From Sphingomonas sp. G-3-2-10 (GTDB taxonomy: Bacteria > Pseudomonadota > Alphaproteobacteria > Sphingomonadales > Sphingomonadaceae): a stretch of DNA of 64,000 nt. Under the pieces are notes generated by a model, which saw only the letters and a list, made by a program, of their open reading frames with translations, was not told the origin of the DNA and ran no database searches. Below, one piece after another: positions 8,983-17,046 of this stretch. Numbering within the stretch: position 1 is the first letter of the stretch; each line of letters begins with the position of its first letter. The stretch is taken from positions 1,612,001-1,676,000 of the forward strand of contig NZ_JABBFY010000001.1 in the NCBI RefSeq assembly GCF_012927115.1, written 5' to 3'. The position numbers were made by a program, and so were the translations under genes.

Positions 8983-9809
8983 CCGGGCTCATCTGGCTGG
9001 TCTCCTATCCGCGATCGGGCAACACCTGGACGCGGCTGGCGCTGTGGACGCTCAAGCATGAGGAGCCGGCCGATCTCGACCGTCTGGGCAATTTCGCCCG
9101 CATGGCGATCAACCGCTGGATGATCGACGCAATGCTCGAATGCGACAGCGGCTTGCTGACCGCCGACGAGATCGAAACGCTGCGCCCCGATCTCCACGCG
9201 ATGATGGCGGCGTCGAGCCCCGGCAAGATCGTGAAGGTCCATGACGCATGGCGCCGTACCCGTCAGGGCCGCCCGGTGCACGAGGCTGCCGCGACCCAGG
9301 CCGCGCTCTACCTGATCCGCGACCCGCGCGATGTGGCGGTTTCCTGGGCGCGGTTTCGCGGGCGCTCGATCGACTGGGCGATCGACTATCTCGCCGATGC
9401 CGACACCGCGATCGGCAACAATAGCTACAGCATCCACACCCAGGTCGCGCAGCATCTCGGCAGCTGGTCGTCCAACGTGACGAGCTGGATCGACGATAGC
9501 GGGCTCAATCCGCTGGTGGTGCGCTACGAGGATCTGCTGGCCGATACCCATCACTGGATGCGCGCAATCGCGACCCACCTCGACTGGCATCCGAGCGACG
9601 CGGTGATCGAGATGGCTGTCGACGCCACCCGCTTCGACCGGCTGTCGGCGCAGGAGCAGAAATCAGGATTTTCGGAGCGGCCCCGCTCGGCCGGCTCGTT
9701 CTTCCGGTCGGGCAAGGCGCAGGGCTGGCGCGGCGTGCTGAGCGCCGAACAGGCCGCCCGGATCGAGCGCGATCACGGCGAGACGATGCAGCGCTTCGGC
9801 TATCTCTAG
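8979..9809 (+). CDS. PAPS-dependent sulfotransferase in RiPP-like operon
   Basis: A 276-residue sulfotransferase that would move sulfate from PAPS to a hydroxyl. The 5'-phosphosulfate loop YPRSGNTW is at residues 10-17 and the 3'-phosphate site is seen in LIRDPRDVAVSW. The ATG at 8979 overlaps the kinase stop as ATGA, making this the third gene of a tightly coupled operon with the cyclase and the kinase. Tyr44 or Tyr52 of the candidate precursor are possible acceptors, but a small molecule or carbohydrate acceptor cannot be excluded. PAPS synthesis genes lie 17 kb downstream. Confidence 0.87.
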   Translation: MTGLIWLVSYPRSGNTWTRLALWTLKHEEPADLDRLGNFARMAINRWMIDAMLECDSGLLTADEIETLRPDLHAMMAASSPGKIVKVHDAWRRTRQGRPVHEAAATQAALYLIRDPRDVAVSWARFRGRSIDWAIDYLADADTAIGNNSYSIHTQVAQHLGSWSSNVTSWIDDSGLNPLVVRYEDLLADTHHWMRAIATHLDWHPSDAVIEMAVDATRFDRLSAQEQKSGFSERPRSAGSFFRSGKAQGWRGVLSAEQAARIERDHGETMQRFGYL

Positions 9810-9836
9810 CCCGACGTTTTCAGGCCCAGACGTTTC

Positions 9837-10121
9837 TCAGGCTGACGTGACGAGCCCGCGATCGGCAAGCTTGGAGACGAAATCGCTCGCTTCGCGCTCG
9901 ATGATCGATCCGTCGCCGCGGAAGTGAGACTTGAGCGCCTGCGCCAGATCGGCGAATCGGATCGGCTCCTGCAACCGCCGCCAGATCTCGCTGCCCACCG
10001 CGTCGAGGCCGTAATAACGGCCGCTGGTCACGCAGATCAGCATGATCTCGCCATCGACATCGCTCATGATGGCGTCGGGCGAAGCGGAGAGAAGGGTTTC
10101 GGCGGCGATCGTCTGCGTCAT
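9837..10121 (-). CDS. PqqD-family peptide-binding protein (RRE / lasso B1-like)
   Basis: A 94-residue protein of the PqqD family, the RiPP recognition element fold that binds leader peptides and presents them to modifying enzymes. The recognisable core is SPDAIMSDVDGEIMLICVTS followed by GRYYGLDAVGSEIWRRL, then a helical C-terminus ending KLADRGLVTSA. It is the size of stand-alone lasso B1 proteins. It lies on the opposite strand, facing the end of the sulfotransferase gene, and diverges from the halogenase gene. No transglutaminase-like B2 protease is fused to it or found nearby. Confidence 0.88.
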   Translation of the reverse strand: MTQTIAAETLLSASPDAIMSDVDGEIMLICVTSGRYYGLDAVGSEIWRRLQEPIRFADLAQALKSHFRGDGSIIEREASDFVSKLADRGLVTSA

Positions 10122-10245
10122 GCGCGAGTCCTAGCAATGCAGATGTCCCGACGGAAGCCGCAGATGCGTCAAAAACGATATGATCACCGGCTTGATTGCG
10201 CGAGGCGCACAGAGCAAGGGTATGCCGGAGCAGGGGGAAATCTTC

Positions 10246-11910
10246 ATGGCGAAGCCAATTCGGAACATCACCATCGTGGGCGGCGGCACCACTGGATGGC
10301 TGGCCGCGGCGGTGCTCAACCACCGGCTGCAATGGGGCTTCGCGCACCCGGAAGGGGTCAGCATCACGCTGATCGAATCCCCCGAGGTTCCGATCATCGG
10401 CGTTGGCGAAGCGACGCTCCCCGGCCTCCTCACCACGCTCCAGTCGCTCGAAATCTCGGAAGCCGAATTCGTCACCCGCACCAACGCGACCTTCAAGCTG
10501 GGCGTGAAGTTCGACGACTGGCACAGCCCAAAGGGCGGCAAGCCGTCCAGCTATTTCCACCCCTTCACCGGCGGCGTGCAGGTGGCCGGCCGCAACCCGG
10601 CGCTTTCGCTGCTCCGCTATGGCCTGCCCGAGGATCTGGATATCGATCCGCAGCTGGGCAACATTATCGGCCACGGCGTCGCGGCGGCATCGTCGTTCAA
10701 ATCGCCGAAGCGGCCGACCGACGCGCCCTATCAGGGCCCGCTCGGCTACGCCTATCATGTCGACGCCACGCTGTTCGCTGCCTTCCTGCAGGAAATCGCC
10801 GTCGCGCGCGGCGTGTCTCATGTGACCGATACGGTGCGGAGCGTCGAGCGCAACGAGCGCGGCCATATCGCTGCGCTGCAACTGGCCGAAGGCGGGCGGC
10901 ACGAAGTCGAGCTGGTGATCGACTGTTCGGGCTTCCGCGGGCTGTTGATCAACCAGGCGCTGGAGGAGCCGTTCATCTCCTTCTCGGACTATCTGCTGAA
11001 CGATCGCGCGGTGGTGGTGCAGGTTAAGCATGGCGAAGGAGAGCGGCTTGCCCCCGTCACCAATTCGACCGCGCTGGGCAGCGGCTGGCGGTTCCGCATC
11101 CCGCTCCAGTCTCGTTACGGGACCGGCTATATCCATTCGAGCGCCTTTATCGATCGGGCGGCGGCCACCGACGAGCTGATGGCGTCGCTGGGCGATGCCG
11201 AGAAGATGGTCGAGCCGCGCGAGATCCGGATGCGCGTCGGTCGTACGCGGCGTTCCTGGGTCGGCAACTGCGTCGCGCTGGGACTGGCCAGCGGTTTCGT
11301 CGAGCCGCTCGAATCGACCGCGATCCAGTTCGTCGACCATGCCTGCCGCCGCTTGCTGCAATGCCTGCCGAGCAGCGATTTCGAACCCGCGCCGATCGAG
11401 AAGTTCAACACGCAGATGGCGGACCTGTACGACGATGTCCGCGACTTCCTCGGGCTGCATTTCACCCTGGGCGACCGTGACGACACCCCCTACTGGCGCG
11501 CGATGCGCAACGAAGTGAAGCGTTCGGACAAGCTCGAAGAGTGTCTGGCGCTGTGGAAGGACGCGCTGCCCGACAGCTACGATCCGCGCCGGAGCGACAT
11601 CTTCACCTTCTGGAGCGTCGCCTGCGTCCTGTTCGGCAAGAATTATTACGACACGCCGCCGCTGAGCGGATCGGACCTGCTGCCGCAGAGCGTGTGGGAG
11701 AATTACCTCCGCAACTTCGTGAACATGCGAAAGGGCCTGCTGGGCCTGCTTGCCGGGCACGAGGAAATGCTGCGCCTGATGGGCGAACAGGCGGTGATCG
11801 GCGAGAGCGCGGCACGGCGGCCAAGCCACAATGCGGTGCCCGTGCGCGGCGTCGCGCTGGGGCCGCCCGTTCCCGTAATGATGCCGGGTCCGATCAGCCT
11901 GGCCAGCTGA
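10246..11910 (+). CDS. Flavin-dependent tryptophan-halogenase family protein
   Basis: A 554-residue FADH2-dependent halogenase homologue. The N-terminal FAD site is VGGGTTGWLAA (GGGTTG at 12-17). GVGEATLPGL and GVKFDDW (with the lysine typical of halogenases) follow. The usual WxWxIP signature appears as GSGWRFRIPL, so its first Trp is kept and the second is Phe. The ATG at 10246 is preceded by GCAGGGGGAAA. An in-frame ATG at 10222 is less well placed. Within the locus it could halogenate the precursor peptide. The candidate core has no Trp, so Tyr, Phe or His would be the target, or the substrate is unrelated. A flavin reductase is not encoded nearby. Confidence 0.88.
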   Translation: MAKPIRNITIVGGGTTGWLAAAVLNHRLQWGFAHPEGVSITLIESPEVPIIGVGEATLPGLLTTLQSLEISEAEFVTRTNATFKLGVKFDDWHSPKGGKPSSYFHPFTGGVQVAGRNPALSLLRYGLPEDLDIDPQLGNIIGHGVAAASSFKSPKRPTDAPYQGPLGYAYHVDATLFAAFLQEIAVARGVSHVTDTVRSVERNERGHIAALQLAEGGRHEVELVIDCSGFRGLLINQALEEPFISFSDYLLNDRAVVVQVKHGEGERLAPVTNSTALGSGWRFRIPLQSRYGTGYIHSSAFIDRAAATDELMASLGDAEKMVEPREIRMRVGRTRRSWVGNCVALGLASGFVEPLESTAIQFVDHACRRLLQCLPSSDFEPAPIEKFNTQMADLYDDVRDFLGLHFTLGDRDDTPYWRAMRNEVKRSDKLEECLALWKDALPDSYDPRRSDIFTFWSVACVLFGKNYYDTPPLSGSDLLPQSVWENYLRNFVNMRKGLLGLLAGHEEMLRLMGEQAVIGESAARRPSHNAVPVRGVALGPPVPVMMPGPISLAS

Positions 11911-11978
11911 ACATTCGAATTCGCAAGGTGCCAGAATGCAACATCTTGGGAAATTACACCGTTTCCGTGAGATGTGCG

Positions 11979-12034
11979 GATTGCGTTAAGACACGATCGG
12001 CTATAAACCTCTTACGAAACTTAGGGGATTGAAT
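11979..12034 (+). promoter_or_regulatory. Promoter-like region and Shine-Dalgarno for the small peptide gene
   Basis: A -10-like TATAAA at 12002-12007 lies about 15 bases after a -35-like TTGCGT (11981). A clear AGGGG Shine-Dalgarno (12023-12027) lies 7 bases before the ATG at 12035. The peptide gene therefore appears to be transcribed separately from the halogenase gene that ends at 11910. Confidence 0.5.
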
Positions 12035-12199
12035 ATGAGCGCTGGTTCGAAGATCGAGATTGGCAACCCTTCGGAAGGCCAGCCCGAGTGGCGGACGCCC
12101 GTGCTGAGCGAAGACAGCATCGCTGATTCGACCCGTCACTTTTTCAACACCGGCATCGACAATTACGAAGGTTCCAACCCCGTCCAGTACGGCAGCTGA
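12035..12199 (+). CDS. Small peptide, candidate RiPP (lasso-like) precursor, 54 aa
   Basis: A 54-residue peptide, below the size usually annotated. The N-terminal half (1-34) is polar and acidic and contains W19-RTPVL-24, resembling the YxxPxL leader motif bound by lasso B1 proteins, then T33-R34, matching the conserved Thr at position -2. The remaining 20 residues start HFFNTGIDNY and end NPVQYGS. They contain Asp42 (ring position 8 if His35 is residue 1), two Tyr (44, 52) and a C-terminal Ser54. Against a classical lasso peptide: residue 1 would be His rather than Gly, and no B2 protease is present. The strong Shine-Dalgarno, own promoter and following terminator support a real expressed gene. 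The precursor role is inference. Confidence 0.68.
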   Translation: MSAGSKIEIGNPSEGQPEWRTPVLSEDSIADSTRHFFNTGIDNYEGSNPVQYGS

Positions 12200-12249
12200 T
12201 CCATTCGGGCCGGCGCGAGCCGCCGGCCACGAAACAGCAGAACCTCAAT

Positions 12250-12279
12250 CCGCCCGCGTCTCTGACGTCGGGCGGTTTT
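12250..12279 (+). terminator. Rho-independent terminator after the small peptide gene
   Basis: The stem CCGCCCG (12250-12256) pairs with CGGGCGG (12269-12275) and is followed by TTTTG. Another GC-rich hairpin (GGCCGGCG...CGCCGGCC) precedes it at about 12209-12229. Confidence 0.8.
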
Positions 12280-12307
12280 GCTGTTGCGGCAGTTGCAGCC
12301 TGAACGG

Positions 12308-12952
12308 CTATGCGCTCCGCGGCGCGATCATCCGGGTCAGCACCCGCGCCTGCGCCGCGCGCATCCGGTCGGGCGAAATCGGCAGGTTCGGCTCGCGATG
12401 GATCGCCCTGGCCAGCCGCTCGATCGACGCGAACAGGACGATCGCTTCGGCATAGGCATCGGCTTCGTCGAGCGGCGAATCGAGATGCGGCGCCTGCCTG
12501 AGCAGCGCTGCGAAGCGCACCAGCACAACCTCCGCCCATCGCGCGCGCAATTCGCTGAAGCGCGCGTCACCGCGATCGGCTTCCATCATCCGGTAATAGA
12601 GGATGGCGCCGTGGCGCTGCCATTGCTCGGTGAGCATGGCGAGGAAGGCATCGGCGTCGCTGGCGATCCGGCTATTGTCCTGGAACAGGTCGAGCGCGGC
12701 GAACGCATCGATCATGTCCAGCGTCGCGAATTCGCTGAGCGCGTAGAGCATGTCCTGCACGTCGCGGAAATAGACATAGAAGGTCGCGGGCGCCGTGCCT
12801 GCTTCCCCGGCAATCGAGACAGCGGTGAGATCGAGCGGGGAGTTTCCGGCCAGCAGGGTGACGGCCGCATCCATCAGGCGCTGGCGGGTCTCTCTCCCCT
12901 TGCGTCCCAATGTTGGCCCGGACGCACCTCTGACTGCGGCGGTTTCGCTCAT
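12308..12952 (-). CDS. TetR/AcrR-family regulator
   Basis: A 214-residue TetR-family repressor. The helix-turn-helix is at about 24-70 (RQRLMDAAVTLL... TAPATFYVYFRDVQDMLYAL), followed by an all-helical ligand domain with IERLARAIHREPNLP near the end. It faces the small peptide gene across the shared terminator region. It is not obviously part of the RiPP-like locus and its target is unknown. No palindromic operator stands out upstream of its start. Confidence 0.85.
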   Translation of the reverse strand: MSETAAVRGASGPTLGRKGRETRQRLMDAAVTLLAGNSPLDLTAVSIAGEAGTAPATFYVYFRDVQDMLYALSEFATLDMIDAFAALDLFQDNSRIASDADAFLAMLTEQWQRHGAILYYRMMEADRGDARFSELRARWAEVVLVRFAALLRQAPHLDSPLDEADAYAEAIVLFASIERLARAIHREPNLPISPDRMRAAQARVLTRMIAPRSA

Positions 12953-13003
12953 GTTGCGTGCAATCTACGCGCTTCGTTGCTTCGACGAAAGGATATTGCG
13001 CGG

Positions 13004-13117
13004 CTAGGTACTTATGCGGAGGCCTCGTCGACCCCGGGGAATGACTTGCGCGGGATTGCCGGCGACCAGGCTGTCGCGCGGCACGTCCTTCGTCACCACC
13101 GAATCCGCAACCGCTAC
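13004..13117 (-). pseudogene. Remnant of a hexapeptide-repeat acyltransferase (C-terminal end)
   Basis: The minus strand reads VADSVVTKDVPRDSLVAGNP followed by AQVIPRG, ending in a TAG at 13004-13006. This is the typical last beta-helix turn of maltose O-acetyltransferase-type enzymes. The 37 codons abut the end of the adjacent methyl-accepting protein gene in a different frame, and no upstream part of the enzyme exists. It is probably a deletion scar left by a rearrangement. Confidence 0.7.
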
Positions 13118-14472
13118 GCGCCGACGATCTCGACAAACGCATCGGTACTCGCCTTGAGCCGCGCAAGATCTGCGGCGCTTTCGGCGAACACGTCGTTCAG
13201 CCGCTCCAGATCGCCGGTCATGCCGCGGGTCCGCTCGTTCACCTGGCGGACGAGATCGCTGACGCTCATCGCGGCGGTGGCAGTCTCGTCCACGGCGGCG
13301 GCGATGGCGGTGACGCGATCGAACTGCGCCTTCATCGCATCGGTGAGCTGCTGGATCGCGCCGCGCGCCTCGATCATCGTCGCGCGGCCGGCTTCGTTCT
13401 TGGAAGCGGAACGTTCGTTGGCCGAATGGACCGCGCTGATCCGCTCGGCGATCTGATCGGTGGCGCGCGCGGTCTGCGCGGCGAGCGATTTCACTTCCTG
13501 AGCGACGATCGCGAAGCCGCGCCCCGCCTCCCCTGCCCGCGCCGCTTCGATGGTGGCGTTGAGCGCCAGCATGTTGGTCTGGCCGGCGATGCTGCGGATC
13601 AGGTCGAGCACCGAACTGATCGCGGCGATCTCGGCAGAGAGATCGTCGGCCGCCGCACGTGCGGCTTCGGCGTCGCCTGAGGCATTCTCCTCGATCCGCA
13701 GCACTTTGGTGAGGCCGCCCGCGACATCGTCGATCGCCGCGCTCAGCCCGGCGGCGGTGACCGCAGCCTCGCGCATCGCTGTCGCCGACTGATCGGCGGC
13801 GTTGGCAACTTCGGTGATGTTGGACAGCGTGGCGCGCGATGCCTCGATCGTGCGCGCCGTCTCCTGCGCCAGCAGCTGCGAGTTACCCAGCGCCTGTTCG
13901 ACCGAATGCGACACCAGCCCCTGGAAACTCTCGGCATGGCGCGTGCGGCCCTGCGCGGCTTCCTGGCGGCGGAGTTCGCCGATCTGCCACAGCAGCACTT
14001 CGATCTCATATGCCGAGGCGGCGTGGACCGTGTTGCACAGGCGCGACAGATCCTCCTCGGGCAGGTCCAGCGTCTCCTCGATCTGCTTGCTCACCCGCTG
14101 GGAAATCTCAACCGTACCCGCCACGATCATCGCCACCGACACGCCATGTTCGCCGATCACGCTGGCGCGGCGGCAGATGGCGTCGATCCATTCGGGCGAC
14201 AGCGCGGTGCTGAACTTGCGCCGGGCATGTTCGAGCGCATCGGCCATCAGCCGCTCGCGCTGCGCAGCTTCCGGCATCGCCGTGTCCGGCCCCATGCGCA
14301 GCGGCACCGACGCGATGAACTCGCGCATGCATTCGAGGATGATCGGGCCGGCATGGTCCCACAGCTCGATCAGGCGGCGCGAAAAGGTACCGTCGCGATC
14401 ATAGACGCCGAGGCGGATCCGCACCTCATCCTCCGGCATGCCGACAAGGCGCGCAGGCGCAGTTCCGGACAT
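13114..14472 (-). CDS. Soluble methyl-accepting chemotaxis protein, possibly globin-coupled
   Basis: A 452-residue cytosolic chemoreceptor-like protein with no transmembrane segment. The N-terminal 190 residues form a helical sensor. [17 protein letters not shown] (His109) resembles the proximal-histidine helix of globin-coupled (HemAT-type) sensors, so oxygen or haem sensing is possible. The C-terminal half is a coiled coil with the conserved hairpin tip ([20 protein letters not shown]). The start is ATG 14472, preceded by GGGAGGAGCG. The longer ATG at 14487 has no ribosome site. An acyltransferase remnant touches the 3' end. No chemotaxis genes are adjacent. Confidence 0.82.
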   Translation of the reverse strand: MSGTAPARLVGMPEDEVRIRLGVYDRDGTFSRRLIELWDHAGPIILECMREFIASVPLRMGPDTAMPEAAQRERLMADALEHARRKFSTALSPEWIDAICRRASVIGEHGVSVAMIVAGTVEISQRVSKQIEETLDLPEEDLSRLCNTVHAASAYEIEVLLWQIGELRRQEAAQGRTRHAESFQGLVSHSVEQALGNSQLLAQETARTIEASRATLSNITEVANAADQSATAMREAAVTAAGLSAAIDDVAGGLTKVLRIEENASGDAEAARAAADDLSAEIAAISSVLDLIRSIAGQTNMLALNATIEAARAGEAGRGFAIVAQEVKSLAAQTARATDQIAERISAVHSANERSASKNEAGRATMIEARGAIQQLTDAMKAQFDRVTAIAAAVDETATAAMSVSDLVRQVNERTRGMTGDLERLNDVFAESAADLARLKASTDAFVEIVGA

Positions 14473-14568
14473 CGCTCCTCCCAACATCTGATTTTTTTGT
14501 TGTTGGTTACACCAGCGGTGCCGCCCGGCGATCAGCCGGCGCCCAACATCGCCCGGGCGATGCGCCGG

Positions 14569-15450
14569 TCAGAAGATCGCAGCGCTGGCGCGGACCTGCC
14601 CGGACAGGAAATCGGCGACCGCGCGGATGCGGGGCACGCGGGCGAGATCGGCGTGGAACATCATCCAGTAGCTGCGGGTCACCTCGACCGTTTCGGGCAG
14701 CAGCCGCTCGACATCCATCCGCGGCGTGACCGCGAACCGGTGGAGCATCCCCACCCCCACCCCCGAAGCGACCGCCTCCATCTGTGCCGAGACCGAACTG
14801 GAGCGGAATACGCATCGTTCGGCCAACGACTGATCGAGATTGCGCAGCTCGGGCAGGTCGATCATCTCCTCGATATAGGAGACAAAGGGCAATCCCTTGA
14901 GATCCTCGACGCTGGCCACCGGGCCGGTCCGCGCCAGCAACTCACGCGACGCATACAGGCCGATGCGATAGTCGATCAGCCGCGCCGCGCGCAGCCTTCC
15001 GTGATCGGGGCGATGCAGGCTGACCGCGATATCGGCCTCGCGCTTCGACAGATTCACCGCGCGCGATTCCGGCACCAGTTCCAGCTCGATCCCCGGATGC
15101 TGCGCGTTGAGCAGATGGACGCGCGGCGCGACGAAGCTCGTGCCGAACGCTTCGGGCGTGGCCAGCCGGACCGTGCCCGACACCTGGGTGTCCTGCCCCT
15201 GCAAACTGCGGCTGGCGGCGTTCAGCTCGCCTTCCATCCGCTCGGCATGGGCAAGCAGTTCGATCCCCGCCCGCGTCGGCTGAACCCCGCGCGGAGAACG
15301 GTCGAACAGCCGCACGCCGAGCGATTCCTCCAGCGCGGTCAGCCGCCGGGCCAGCGTCGTGTGGTTCAGCCCCAGCCCGCGCGCGCTGGCGACGAAGCTG
15401 CCGGTGCGCGAGATCGACAGGAAGAGGCGGAGATTGTCCCAATCGAGCAT
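14569..15450 (-). CDS. LysR-type regulator, divergent from mmsA
   Basis: A 293-residue LysR-family regulator. The helix-turn-helix is in residues 1-60 (WDNLRLFLSISRTGSFVASA... LNHTTLARRLTALEESLG), followed by an effector-binding domain. It resembles the VirG/LrhA-like group that often sits divergent from a single metabolic gene. It is divergent from mmsA with an 86-bp shared region, so control of mmsA is the simplest inference. The effector is unknown; a branched-chain catabolite is a guess. Confidence 0.85.
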   Translation of the reverse strand: MLDWDNLRLFLSISRTGSFVASARGLGLNHTTLARRLTALEESLGVRLFDRSPRGVQPTRAGIELLAHAERMEGELNAASRSLQGQDTQVSGTVRLATPEAFGTSFVAPRVHLLNAQHPGIELELVPESRAVNLSKREADIAVSLHRPDHGRLRAARLIDYRIGLYASRELLARTGPVASVEDLKGLPFVSYIEEMIDLPELRNLDQSLAERCVFRSSSVSAQMEAVASGVGVGMLHRFAVTPRMDVERLLPETVEVTRSYWMMFHADLARVPRIRAVADFLSGQVRASAAIF

Positions 15451-15536
15451 GTATATTTCCGCACATCAGTTTCGCTTTCTACCAGTATATATATGCATCC
15501 CTGTAAAGACTATGCACCTTCGCGAAGGAGAGACCC
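15451..15536. promoter_or_regulatory. LysR-mmsA divergent promoter region
   Basis: An AT-rich stretch with two direct ATGCA repeats about 20 bases apart (15493, 15512) and a perfect 10-base palindrome CTTCGCGAAG (15518-15527). The mmsA Shine-Dalgarno (AAGGAGAG) overlaps the end of the palindrome. It is the likely binding region of the adjacent LysR protein. Confidence 0.45.
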
Positions 15537-17036
15537 ATGCGACTGATCCAGCATTTCATCGACGGCGCGACCGTGACCGAGACTCCGGCGCGGACCGGCG
15601 ACGTGTTCGACCCCTCGACCGGCCAGGTTCAGGCGCAGGTTGCGCTGGGCGACAGCGATCTGGTCGCGCGCGCCGTGGCCAATGCCAAGGCCGCGCAGCC
15701 GGCATGGGCCGCGATGAACCCGCAACGCCGCGCCCGCGTGATGTTCCGCTTCAAGGAACTGATCGAAGCGAACATGGACGAGCTGGCCGAAATGCTCTCG
15801 CGCGAGCATGGCAAGGTGATCGCGGATTCGAAGGGCGACATCCAGCGCGGGCTCGAAGTCGTCGAGTTCATGTGCGGCGTGCCGCATCTGCTGAAGGGCG
15901 AATATACCGAAGGCGCCGGCCCCGGCATCGATGTCTATTCGATGCGCCAGCCGCTGGGCGTGGCTGCGGGCATCACTCCGTTCAACTTCCCCGCGATGAT
16001 CCCGCTGTGGATGTGCGCACCGGCCATCGCGTGCGGCAACGCGTTCATCATCAAGCCCAGCGAGCGCGATCCCTCGGTCCCCGTCCGCCTCGCCGAACTG
16101 GCGCTCGAAGCCGGTCTGCCCAAGGGCATCCTCAACGTCGTCCACGGCGACAAGGTGGTGGTCGACGCGATCCTCGATCATGCGGACGTCAAGGCAGTCA
16201 GCTTCGTCGGATCGTCCGACATCGCGCAATATGTCTATGGCCGCGGCGCTTCGAACGGGAAGCGGATGCAGTGCATGGGTGGGGCGAAGAACCACGGTAT
16301 CATCATGCCCGATGCGGATCTGGACCAGGCCGTCGCGGACATCGTCGGCGCGGCCTATGGCTCGGCGGGCGAGCGCTGCATGGCGCTGCCGGTGGTCGTT
16401 CCCGTCGGCGAGGAGACCGCCGAGCGTCTCCGCGCCAAGCTGATCGAAGCCATTGCCGATCTGCGCGTCGGCGTGCCGACCGATCCGGACGCGCATTACG
16501 GCCCGGTGGTCACCGCGCAGCACAAGGCGCGGATCGAGAATTACATCCAGATGGCGATCGACGAAGGCGCCGAACTGGTGGTCGATGGCCGCGGCCTCTC
16601 GCTCCAGGGGCATGAGGAAGGCTATTTCCTCGGGCCGACGCTGCTCGACCGGGTGAACCCCGACATGCAGAGCTACAAGGAAGAGATTTTCGGTCCCGTC
16701 CTGCAGATCCTGCGCGCGAAGACCTTCGAGGAAGCGATCACCTATCCGACCGCGCATCAGTACGGCAACGGCGTGGCGCTGTTCACCCGCAACGGCGATT
16801 TCGCCCGCAAGTTCGCCAGCTCGATCGAAGTCGGGATGGTCGGCATCAACGTGCCGATCCCGGTGCCGGTGGCGTACCACTCGTTCGGCGGCTGGAAGCG
16901 GTCGGGCTTCGGCGATCTCAACCAGTATGGCATGGACGGCGTGCGCTTCTACACCCGCACCAAGACCGTCACCCAGCGCTGGCCGAGCGGCGGCGCGGTG
17001 CTCGACCAGAGCTTCGTCATTCCGACGATGAGCTGA
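15537..17036 (+). CDS. mmsA: CoA-acylating methylmalonate-semialdehyde dehydrogenase
   Basis: Converts methylmalonate semialdehyde (and malonate semialdehyde) with CoA and NAD to propionyl-CoA or acetyl-CoA, the last steps of valine and myo-inositol catabolism. The 499-residue aldehyde dehydrogenase fold has ITPFNFPAMIPLW, catalytic Cys281 in GSAGERCMALPV and the C-terminal FGGWKRSGFGDLNQYG. Like MmsA enzymes it has the VTPFNFP-type motif and lacks the second catalytic Glu of hydrolytic aldehyde dehydrogenases. AAGGAGAG lies before the ATG. It is a single gene under a divergent LysR, and no other valine-degradation gene adjoins it. Confidence 0.93.
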   Translation: MRLIQHFIDGATVTETPARTGDVFDPSTGQVQAQVALGDSDLVARAVANAKAAQPAWAAMNPQRRARVMFRFKELIEANMDELAEMLSREHGKVIADSKGDIQRGLEVVEFMCGVPHLLKGEYTEGAGPGIDVYSMRQPLGVAAGITPFNFPAMIPLWMCAPAIACGNAFIIKPSERDPSVPVRLAELALEAGLPKGILNVVHGDKVVVDAILDHADVKAVSFVGSSDIAQYVYGRGASNGKRMQCMGGAKNHGIIMPDADLDQAVADIVGAAYGSAGERCMALPVVVPVGEETAERLRAKLIEAIADLRVGVPTDPDAHYGPVVTAQHKARIENYIQMAIDEGAELVVDGRGLSLQGHEEGYFLGPTLLDRVNPDMQSYKEEIFGPVLQILRAKTFEEAITYPTAHQYGNGVALFTRNGDFARKFASSIEVGMVGINVPIPVPVAYHSFGGWKRSGFGDLNQYGMDGVRFYTRTKTVTQRWPSGGAVLDQSFVIPTMS

Positions 17037-17046
17037 TAGCCGCGCT

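Noticed and set aside
12035..12199. Alternative lasso core starting at Gly40
   Set aside because: It would place Glu45 at ring position 6 and Asp42 at 3, outside the usual 7-9, and Thr39 would be at -1. The His35 start with Asp42 at position 8 fits better although His is unusual.
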